Shown here in pieces: positions 26,801 through 38,800 of a stretch of 64,000 bases of DNA. The position numbers and the translations under genes were made by a program. The stretch covers positions 16,667,385-16,731,384 of the forward strand of contig NC_088295.1 of assembly GCF_032854445.1 (NCBI RefSeq), read 5' to 3'. The stretch comes from Liolophura sinensis. Lineage: Eukaryota > Mollusca > Polyplacophora > Chitonida > Chitonidae. The notes beneath the pieces were generated by a model. The model was not told where the DNA came from. It searched no databases and worked only from the letters and a program-made list of their open reading frames with translations. Every line of letters starts with the position of its first letter. Position 1 is the first letter of the stretch.

Positions 26801-29800
26801 ATAATTGATTAAGTACTTCATGTTTCGAGCAGAAGTTTTCCATTTACCTGTCTCTTACAGCCAAGCTCTTTAATATAATGGTTACCAAATGAAAGAGAAT
26901 TTCACATGAGAAGCTAAATTCCACTTTCTTACTTTTATTGAGCCGATCACTAGATGTCAGAGCAAACATTTCCCTGGCATGGAATTGCTTGACCATGAAG
27001 CCCAATAATTATTTATTTATTTGTCTTAGTGGTGTTTTATGCCATACTCAAGAATATTTCACTTATACAACGGTGACCAGCATTATGGTGGGAGGAAGCC
27101 CACAACCATCCACAGGTTGTTGGTAAACCTTCCCACGTACGGCTGGAGAGGAAGCCAGCATGAGCTGGACTTGAACTCACGGAGTCCACATTGGTGAGAG
27201 GCTCCTGGGTCATTATGCTGTGCCAGCGTGTTAACCAACTGAGCCACAGAGGCACCTGAAGCCCATGAGCAGCAAGAAAGGGCTGTACGACTTGAAACTT
27301 ACACCAACAGTACTTCAGAAAGGGCTGTACGACTTGAAACTTACACCAACAGTACTTCAGAAAGGGCTGTACGACTTGAAACTTACACCAACAGTACTTC
27401 AGAAAGGGCTGTACGACTTGAAACTTACACCAACAGTACTTCAGAAAGGGCTGTACGACTTGAAACTTACACCAACAGTACTTCAGAAAGGGCTGTACGA
27501 CTTGAAACTTACACCAACAGTACTTCAGAAAGGGCTGTACGACTTGAAACTTACACCAACAGTACTTCAGAAAGGGCTGTACGACTTGAAACTTACACCA
27601 ACAGTACTTCAGAAAGGGCTGTACGACTTGAAACTTACACCAACAGTACTTCAGAAAGGGCTGTACGACTTGAAACTTACACCAACAGTACTTCAGAAAG
27701 GGCTGTACGACTTGAAACTTACACCAACAGTACTTCAGAAAGGGCTGTACGACTTGAAACTTACACCAACAGTACTTCAGAAAGGGCTGTACGACTTGAA
27801 ACTTACACCAACAGTACTTCAGAAAGGGCTGTACGACTTGAAACTTACACCAACAGTACTTCAGAAAGGGCTGTACGACTTGAAACTTACACCAACAGTA
27901 CTTCAGAAAGGGCTGTACGACTTGAAACTTACACCAACAGTACTTCAGAAAGGGCTGTACGACTTGAAACTTACACCAACAGTACTTCAGAAAGGGCTGT
28001 ACGACTTGAAACTTACACCAACAGTACTTCAGAAAGGGCTGTACGACTTGAAACTTACACCAACAGTACTTCAGAAAGGGCTGTACGACTTGAAACTTAC
28101 ACCAACAGTACTTCAGAAAGGGCTGTACGACTTGAAACTTACACCAACAGTACTTCAGAAAGGGCTGTACGACTTGAAACTTACACCAACAGTACTTCAG
28201 AAAGGGCTGTACGACTTGAAACTTACACCAACAGTACTTCAGAAAGGGCTGTACGACTTGAAACTTACACCAACAGTACTTCAGAAAGGGCTGTACGACT
28301 TGAAACTTACACCAACAGTACTTCAGCATGCAGAATCTTGTGTATGGATTGCAAAAAAAATTAGCATTGAAACCAGTCACTCCCACAAACCTGTGCACAG
28401 ATGACCATCATCATCTTGGGGTGACATAGGCTTTAAGTTTGAAATTCTTGTTATTTTCACTTATGTCTCTTGTTTTTTCCCACAAGTGTTTTTAAATAAT
28501 GCCATTATTAAGAAAAGCAGTTCTTGGAAGTGGATTTAAGCATTTTTGTGAAATTTGCATCAGTCTAAGTTAAAGAGAACCTTAAACTTCTATTAAGTAA
28601 GATGTCATGCTTAAAACAAGTAAACTATTTGTTCCCTACAGGCTGTCATTCACTTCGTGTTGCTGGCTTATTTATTGCTTTTCCTGGAAGTTAGAAGCAC
28701 TGGAGGCGATCCCATGGACGTGTTTAAGTGTGGGACTAATAGTGTGGGCAGTTCTAAAATCATCCCAGAGGATAACGGTGACGTTATAGAGGGTGAAGAT
28801 TCTGATGTGGCTGCAGAAAGACAGCATGTGGACAGTTTAGAATATGAGAATACTGAAGAGGTGGGTTGAAGTTTTTCATTACTGATCTGTCCACAGAAAA
28901 ATAGTTACCCTGTCTTGAGCATAAAGATGGTGAAAATCTTTAAAGGATACATGGAACTATAAAACAGAGATTATCTTTCTATGCCTAGTGAAGAAAATTA
29001 TGCCTTGGAAATTCTGTTTAAAAAAAAACTTGTTTTGAAGCTTTTTTTATACTTGTTATTCAACCCTCGATATTATGCATATTTTCCATCAACGATCAGA
29101 TTTTTTCATAAATTACGTCATCGTTGATTTTGTGAACACCCACGAAGTACCCTGAGGGTGACATGTACACAGATACTGCATGGCTTCTTTAGGCCAGCCT
29201 AGCGCCCCTTCTGTACCCCTACGCCCACCCCATTCGGTCTTTTCCCCGCACCCCGCTCCTATTTGGCCAGTCCTGTTCGGTCCCCACAGAGTTCTTTTTA
29301 AACATAGTTGACGTCGCCACTGTGAGCTACTTAATTTCCAGACTAACTGCTGGGGCCTTAAGAAAATTGTACTTTGAAGCCATTTTTACCCCACCAAGTG
29401 AAAGTTGAAAAATTTGTTCAAACTGTCATATGCTATTACACATGATAATCTGCACATTAAGAAATAAGACCAAAGTGTTTCATGTATCCTTTAAGTTTGA
29501 AGTATAAAACTATATGCAGATCAGTGAAACTGTGCTATCTTACATGATGTAAGAATTGACCCATCATTATTGATTTGATTTGTATGTTTTACCATAATCA
29601 AGAACATTTTACCTGTCTATGGAGGAAACAGGGCACAACCTTGAGGAAACCATCACTGTTCACCAAGTACCTGGCAAAACAACCGGACAGAATGTTGCAA
29701 CCAAACACTAAGAGACTAATTGTCTGAGTTGAGCCCCTTAAAATAATTTTGAATTGAAAAAAGTATTGATGAAAACAAGAATTGATAAAAGAAATTGTTA

Positions 29801-32800
29801 TATTCAGTCAGTGGTTTAGATTTAAGTGTCTGCATTTCTTCTTATAGGTACCAGTGATTGTTGTGAAAAATGTCAGGAAGGAGTTCAAAAGTCGTGGGAA
29901 AAAGAAGAAAAACAAGAAGCTTTGTGCGGGAGGAGATGAGAAGATAAAAGCCGTAGTGAGGAACTCCACTTTTGCCGTTTCAGCGGGAGAAGTGTTTGGT
30001 TTACTCGGCCCTAACGGAGCAGGAAAGACAACAACCATCAACATGATCATAGCAGAGGAAGGGCTGACCAAAGGAAAGGTACACACCTGTGCTAACAGTA
30101 TGTAGAATTGCTGGAAAGAGCCATCAGAGTTTATCAGTCACTCAGTTTTGCAGAGCCTTTGTTAAATGTTTCAGATCCGAACTTGTCAAACTGTTATTGG
30201 GATGTGAATTTTGGCTTGCTTTAAGTTGGAACTTTTGAGCCCTCTCTATTTTTTTTTTTTTTTTTTTTGTCTTAAACCACATACATGTATCATGTTTAGC
30301 AGGGCGTAGGTCAATGTTTAGCAGGGCGTAGGTCGACTTGTGATCATAAGACACTGAGTACAACTCGATGCAGTCTTATGCAGCGCTTATGTCGAAAAGT
30401 TTGACAACACCTTACGATCATGATGAGATTCATTTTCGGTGCACGTAAGTTGGCTACAACTGGCAGCAACTGTGTGCAGATACTGAGGAACATGACAGTC
30501 ATGTGACGTTTTCATCATGGCGGGGCCCTTGTACATGATGTGTGAATGTAATTGATATAATGTCTAATATACCCATAAGTTTTCTTTCCTTTTTTCTTTA
30601 CCTTTTAAGTGTTTTTTTTTTCCTTTTTCTACCTTTTAAGTGTTTTCTTTCGAAATTTAAGGTTTCATGAAAAATTTCCTTGTCCATTTACTCCATCTTT
30701 TTACATTATTCCCCATGTTCAATGAAATTTAATAATTTGGCCAGGCTTTAAACATCTACTGAGCTCTGTGCCTTCTGAGGTACATCCTACTGCTACATTG
30801 CATACACCCTACTGCTACATTGTATACATTCTGCTGCTACATTGTATACGTTTTTCTGCCACATTGTAAACATTCTGCTGCCATGTTGTTTACATTCTGC
30901 TGCTACATTGTGTATGTTCTGCTGCTATATTGTATACATTTTTCTGCTACATTGTATACGTTTTGCTGCTACGTTGTGTGCATTCTGCTGCTACATTGTA
31001 TACATTCTGCTGCCACATTGTTTACATTCTTCTGCCATGTTGTTTACTTTCTGCTGCTACATTGTGTATTCTGCTGCTATATTGTATACATTCTGCTGCT
31101 ACATTGTATACGTTTTGCTGTTACATTGTGTGCATTCTGCTGCTAAATTGTATACATTCTGCTGCCACATTGTTTACGTTCTGCTGCTACACTGTATACA
31201 TTCTGCTGCTATATTGTATACACTTTGCTGCTACATTGTATACATTCTGCTGCTTTAAATTATAAATCCCTCTGCTATGCAACCTGCTTTTACACATCTT
31301 TCTACTATACATTGAGCCATTATAAATCCTTCTCAGGATGGTTTCCATCCCACCATAATCCTGGCTACTGCCTACAAAGGAAATACTACATAAATAAGTA
31401 CAACAAGAAAACACCAGTCAAATGTATACATACATCATGCAGCTATATATGCTACCATTATAAATCTTACTGCTATGCTTGTCTTTCCTCCACCAACACT
31501 TGGCACTAGTCTTGGAATCTTGATGGCAAACAACATAGACAATACTTGTAGGGCTGTATAAATATACTAACAATAATCAAGTTTTGGATATCACTTGACT
31601 TCGGAAGATCCACCAATGTAACCTCACCATGAGGTCACCATTTGGATGAAAATCTGCTCCACATATGGGAAAGTTCATCTTTCATTTGCCAATGTATGTC
31701 ATTCAATACATGGTTTTCTACACACATGAAGTTGGATGCTGTGCCATAAGATTAAAATAATCAAGTACAGTTAAACCCCAATCAGATGAACAAATACATA
31801 GACATCCTGCTCTTCCCAATTTTGTAATTGACTTTTTTCCCACTGATTAGATCGAGGTTGCTGGATACAATGTGAGGTCCAGTTTGTCTGAGGCATTCCA
31901 AGCTCTGGGCTTCTGTCCTCAACACGATGCCTTATGGGATGTGATCACCCTACGAGAGCATTTACATTGTTACGCTGCCATACGAGGTGTGGCTCCCAAG
32001 GAAATCCCATCTACAGCCAATCAGTGAGTGCCTTCTTTTCTTTATCTATGACATGTCAAAGTAGATGTGGTGTAAAATTTGATAGTGTATAATGTCTGAG
32101 GTGTAAAGTATATTAGCATCAGAAATGTTTTCTAAATCTGCATAGGGATAAAAGGAACAGCTTAAAAAACATTCTGGCATTTTTGCTGTCTTAACTTTTT
32201 GACAAATACTGTATTTCATGAAATTAGTAACATTTATCTGAGCAAAAGTAATAAGTAGTTGATTGGAAAGGATGACACTAATGTTTATAGATTTCATGTT
32301 TGTTGACAAACATTTCAGTTAAAATGTGTGACATTGGCTTTATGTTGCAGATTTATAGAGTCCTTAAAAGTACAGGATCATGCAGACAAACATTCCAAGA
32401 AGTTGTCAGGTGGAACAAAACGAAAGGTAAAGTTACAATATAAGTATGGTTTTGTATATTTTTTTGTTGTTGTTTTTACATACCTGTAATGGGCATGGGT
32501 GCTAATATTATTGTCATTGGGTAGTTATGATTGTGGACCATTTTCTTGCAAGAGCTGTTGGCTGCAAAAATTTTCTGATCATGTCACAATAAATTATAAT
32601 GGTCTTCAATATGTGCCTTGTCATACATGTATATGCTTTGTCAGTGTGTACCTACTGACAAGACTTTTTCTGTCCCATTCTTACTTATTTGCCATGTAAT
32701 CATCTCTTAGCCATATCTACACATTGGTGAATTGTAGCTGTGAATTGTCATATTCATATATTTGTATCTGTTTACAACTACACAGTCTAAGATTGTTTAT

Positions 32801-35800
32801 GGCTAAAGTTTGTATTGATGTCTTGCTTGGGATGAGTGGTATAGCAGTCTTGCATTAGTGCTTTAGTTGAAGGTAACATATAAATATGTTGTACGTCTGA
32901 ACTCTTTACCACCACACTTAAGTGTGACCTCTTTGGTTCAAAAGAAACACCTTATTAAGTTAAAGCTAAAATTATAACAAAAAGTTACTATTGTCATTTG
33001 GCTTCAATTGATATCTGGTGAATAATTAAATTAGAAAAGATGAAGTCCTGATGTTGTTTTAACGTTGATTTTATAGTTGAGCTATGCCATGAGCATGCTG
33101 GGAAATCCTCGAGTAGTATTGATGGATGAACCGTCAACAGGAATGGATCCTCAGTCCAAACGATTCCTGTGGTAAGTTTAGCTTGCAGATGTGTTCAACT
33201 CGACTGAATCATGAGCATCTCGATGTTTTCCATGTTACAATACGAGTACATTCAGGAAATATCATATATTGTATATATATGTGTGTTCATGTGATTGACT
33301 GATTTTTTGAGAAAAGTATGTAGGTATATACTGAAATTCTTCAAGCATATTCTGAAGGCATATTCTGTATTGGCTGATAAAATGATACTTTTTGTGAAGC
33401 CCTGAAATTGGCCATTGCAACAACTGTAGTTTTGTCCCCAAATTTGTCTAAAAATGCACATAAATTGCACTTAAAGGTTCCCTTTCATATGCCAGAAAGT
33501 TGAGGAATTAGGGTATAGGTCTGGATTGTTGGGTCCTGGTTTACCTCTTTGCATGTCCTCTAAATAGTTGACCAGGTTCATGTATTTGTTGCTAGATAAT
33601 AAAGTATGCATGGAACACTTACTTGATATGTGGTCAGTGGCTATCAGCTGATCATTTCTTCAAACCAAGATACGTGGATTGTACATTGTATACAGTGTAA
33701 AAGGCATTGTTTGGATTGTGCTGTATTATGATGAACTAGCTTAGCCTTACCACCAACATACCCTGAAATCTTTTCGCCATTGTTGTAGGGACACTATCAG
33801 CAGCAGTTTTAAGGGGAAGGACAGAGGTGCTATACTCACCACACACTACATGGAGGAGGCTGATGCTCTCTGTTCTAGGGTAGCTATTATGGTGAATGGA
33901 CAGCTCCAGTAAGTACACCTCTTAAACCTGTTCAATTGGATTGCTTGTCAGGTTTTGCCCGATTTTGTCAGGTAGCCATTTTTTTAGTGTTACCGAGATC
34001 CCTCACATCATCCAAAGTAAAGCAATGGATGACCCTTTCATCACATTATTACTTTTCATTAAATTTACGATGAAAGCAATTGTGATGTCATGACATCACA
34101 CAGAAAGACTGTACATTCATAGCCAATGCGTGGAACATCCGATTGACTTATTGCAATTAAACTGCTTATGATTGGTCAATTGTGTGTTCTTGATTGACAA
34201 TTCGGAAAGGTATATTGGTAACTGCAGGGTTTTCATTTCAAGCTGGTAGCTGGCGGGGAGCTCCGGCAGGTATTTGTTCCCATGCCGCCAGCTACTACCA
34301 TCTTATCAAGCTTTTCCACAGTAAGGTAAAGTTATAAACTGCTCTTAATTGTCATTGGGCAGCTGAGTGTCATTTCAAAGCTGGTCCTGGTCAGCTGGTG
34401 TAAGAGGTCAGTAATAGTATCGCTGACCTAGTTTATGGCAATCTGTAACCCTACCACATGCCTGTGACCTCTCTGAGCACCCTAAGGTTTGGGAAGTGTT
34501 GTACTATGTAGTAAGCAGTGCCCATTTTCGATGATGACTTGTCCTATAGCGCCTCACAGCTTCGTGGGAAACTTGAATCACATGTTTCTGACAGCCACAC
34601 TGACTAAGTTTACTCCACAAACAAACACCCAACAAGAAATCATGAATCAAACATCACTTCTTCGCTTCGGCTTTGTGACCAAGGGACAAGATTTGTATGT
34701 TTTTGTATCTTTTTACAAAGTAAATGGAATGACCGATAGAAATGAATTTTGGATATCTACCTGAACACAAGGTTCTGGTATTTACATACAGGTCTTCATG
34801 TACAACAGTGCATGTATGTAAACTCAAAATAATGCACTCAAGAGACCGATTTCTCACTATGTGCATTTCAGACTCTGATTGAAAACCAGTTTTAAATGTT
34901 ATTGTTGACTTTTATCTGTCTTGTTTGCAGATTTTTTTATTCCAAGGATTAAAAATTTAGGCGTTAAAATTTTGAAAAACATTTGACAGTTTACTAGTAT
35001 GTGGTTTACCTTTAAAGTTTACAATAATAGAAACGCAAAAAAAAAAGAAAAAGAAAACAGTACACTTCGTAATATGTTCAGCCTGTGTAATTTGTTTATC
35101 TGTCAAATTATGGGAATCTGACTTGCCTTTATTTTAGGGACTAGTGGTGAGTTGAGCATGTAGGAAATCAAATACATGGCCTGGTAGGGCTTACATTACA
35201 ACTTTCCGCTTCACTTTATCAGTAATGCATTTAAACAAACTATTTTGTTTTTAAAATATGTACATAAATAAGTTACCAGTACACTTAACAACTTACGTGC
35301 ACATGAACTGTGCTTAAATCTGTACTCAGCTTGTAATACATTTCAGGTACATAAGTAGTGAAGAGTAACATATATAATCTCTGGTGACAAATCAGATAAG
35401 GCCTGGACTTTATTGGTCTCCTTTTTTGGGCTTTGGCTTGCCACACTTATTTAGAAAACAGATAACATTAACAGGGCCTGTTAGTTACCTGCAGAGTTTA
35501 AAGGCCTACCTCTGTATTGTACATGTTTAACACATATCTGTATTATTTGATATCTGGATTAGGATAAGTCAGTGATCTTAGTCTGAAATCATTGCTGATT
35601 CATACGAGATATAGATATGAAGTCTCAGTCTGCATCTTCCGTTTCTGAAAGTGATTTTGATTTGGACCTGTTTTTGTGATTTAAGATACTGTAGTCTTAC
35701 AGTTGGACAGAAATAACTGATATGTCATGACTGAAATGTTTTATGAGAAAGTGTTCATTGTTTTCATTGTTCATTTGGTGCTTACAGTATTGTATATACT

Positions 35801-38800
35801 CACATGCTTGCACTTAAGTTGGAACTTTTGAATAGCTGAAATGTGATGGCTGCATTTACTGCAAAGACACAGTTTCCAGCTGTTAATTATTGATGACTCC
35901 AGTGTCAGCACATAAGAGCTGGACATGTGCATGTATACTGTTAATGAGGAAGAAAAAAACACACACACATTAGTAAAAGTGATGTTTACTATGTCTGAAA
36001 CTTTCTTATGTGCTCATTTACTAATTAGAATTGTGTATATACATGTAGCCTCTAAAATAAATTCAGATAGCCTCTCATTTACACTCCAAGAGCTTCCAGG
36101 GAACTAGGCGGCCCCTAGACCCCAACCAATGATGGATCATCAAACATCCGCCTACCTTTGGGCAGCAGTATGCTACTTCAAAACAAAATGAACACCCTGT
36201 AACTGTTATAAAGGTTTTCAGTTACTTGTTGCTTCATCATGGAGTCCATGATAACTATTTCTACCAATTCATTTTGTCATTAAGCTTAACATTGATGTTG
36301 TGGTTTATAGCTTAGGAAGAAACTGTATTTCTAGTTATCTGTTGCCAACCTTACAAAAGCACAGTGCAAGTAATAATCTCTTTAGTGTATGAGGTGATAT
36401 TTTCATTCAGAAGTATTATCTATTCTATAGCTGCCTCAATGGCCGAGGTGGTTCGCTCGCCAGAGAGGCGCAATGACCCAGGAACCTCTCACTAATGCGG
36501 TGGCTGTGAAATCATGCTGGCTTCCTCTCCGATCATATGTGGGAAGGACTTTCATCAACCTGTTGATGGTTGCGAGTTTTCCCCAGGCCCAGCCCGGTTT
36601 CCTCCCACCATAATGCTGGCCACCGTCATATAAGTGAAATGTTCTTGAGTATGGCGTAAAACACCAATCAAATAAATAAATAAATACATATTGTAATTAT
36701 AAATAAAGGTTTTTCATAATAACCAGCTTTTTCATCAAGTTGTATACTGTTGTTTGGGAGGTGCATGTACATTCTATGATATTGAGCATTTGTTCTTTAA
36801 TAGGTGTCTTGGACCAACTCAGCATCTGAAAGACAAGTTTGGCAGTGGCTATGTATTAGAGGTCAAGGTCAAATCAGGGGGTCAGGCAACATCTGGAGCA
36901 GGGGATGGAGGAACAAATACACAGGTCACAGCTGATGAAAGATTGCTTCAGTTTGAGGAATATGTGAAGAAATTGTTCCCTGACTCAGTCTGTGTTGAGA
37001 AGTTTGGTGAGAGAGCTCAGTTTAAAATCCCAAATGCAAACATTGTTTCATTGGGCCAAACATTTTCAGCTCTTGAAGAAGGTGAGTTGACTTTAGTGTA
37101 ATATTGTGGAGATGGTGAAGTTTGCTGACAGATTAACATCTTGTTAAGTTAGTACTAAGATTGCCAAGCTTATGGCAAGCCATGATTTACCCACAAAAAG
37201 TTAACCAGTTTTCATGAAACTATATGGAAAGTGAAATTATGAGTCAAGAAGGTGGCAGTTAGTTTTGAGGGAGACTGCAAGAAACCTTTTTTATTATAGA
37301 ATTTCTGAAATAATTTAAGATCAGAATGAAAGCATGTTTTATTTTCAAATTGCAATTGTTTAAGACAGTAACGTCTAATTATACTGGGTGTTAGACATCC
37401 ATCACCTGAATGCCCTCTCCCCCATCACTCTGGCAATAGACATAACGGACAGATCAGAGTGTCAGAATCAAGTATGTTATTATACAGGGCAATACATCAA
37501 GCAAAGGTATCTGTGAAAACTGTCATTATGTACAATCAATGGAACTAATAGGAGTGTGTATGAGGATAGAATCTGACATACATGTACAGTATGTAGTTCA
37601 GTGGCCATAAAGCATTGCTCTTGTCACACCTGCTTAATAGGTCTTTAACCAGTGAGGCAGCATGTTCAGAAATTCCTTCTGGTTCGTCTAAAACTTTTAG
37701 TCAAGACTTGTCTGGTACCTGGTGAAGGGAAATAGTGCCTATGATTTGAGGCTTCTTGTCATCTGCAAAATTGGTTATGACCCACAAATAAGTCCCAGCA
37801 CCAGTGTACCAATTAGCCTAGGTGACCTACATGCATGTGCCTCGCGTGAGCATGCTCCAGCCCTGTCATGGGACAAATGACATGGGACAAAATTTGGCAG
37901 CAAAGACCATTGGTCAGGCTTGCCATGTTAGGTAGTCATCAAAATATGCACTGATATGTGTAAGACAAAGTCCTGCCCTGACTTGCCATGTTAGGTAGTT
38001 CCCCCAAAATATCCACTGGTTTGTGTAAGACAAAGTCCTTTCCTGACCTGTCATGTTAGGTAGTTCCCCAAAAATATCCACTGTCCTTTCCTGACCTGTC
38101 ATGTTAGGTAGTTCCCCCAAAATATCCACTGATTTGTGTATGACAAAGTCCTGCCCTGACCTGTCATGTTAGGTAGTTCCCGAAATATGCACTGGTTTGT
38201 GTGAGACAAAGGTTTGATCTCAGTATGTATTATTGTGTTGGTTTCAGCTAAAGTCCTGTACAATGTGGCAGAATACAGCTTTAGTCAGTCTACACTGGAA
38301 CAGGTAAACACATGACATTTTTTGTCATTTGATCGCCATTTCAACTTAGCATGCTCTCCAGTTGTTAATTCAACTTAGGCAATATTTTTCCTCTGGTTAT
38401 AGGAAATATAGTCCACACTGTTTTAGCTTAGATTTTTATTATTTCAAAGACATTAATTTATTTAATTTTTAATTAATTAATTGCCATACTTAACTTGGAC
38501 ATACCCTAGTTCTTCAACCTATTCAACCACCTGTGCAAGCAATATTTTAAAACATTCTGAGAGAATGAGGACTTTGAGATGTGGAAATAGTATGTACATT
38601 GTCATCTTTATTGACACAAACAAATCATTTTCATAATAGTTGTATGCATCATTACCACTGAAAAATTGCTTTAGAGGTTGAAAAGGTTGAAGATTTACAG
38701 TATGACTGTTTTGCTTGTTATATTATAATCTTGCTTAGATTAGCTTAAAATGGAATACCAACAGCGTTAGAATGATTTAGTAGTTTCTGATATGGAGTAT

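Noticed and set aside
27280-28326. CRISPR-like array
   Set aside because: Units are contiguous with no unique spacers, and the window is eukaryotic; it is a minisatellite.
27037-28398. 453-codon minus-strand and 379-codon plus-strand ORFs
   Set aside because: They are the 42-bp array translated in two frames, running from SINE sequence, inside a spliced intron, with no independent start or splice signals.
30820-31265. Three overlapping Cys/His/Tyr-rich ORFs
   Set aside because: By-product of the stop-free 22-bp repeat in an intron.
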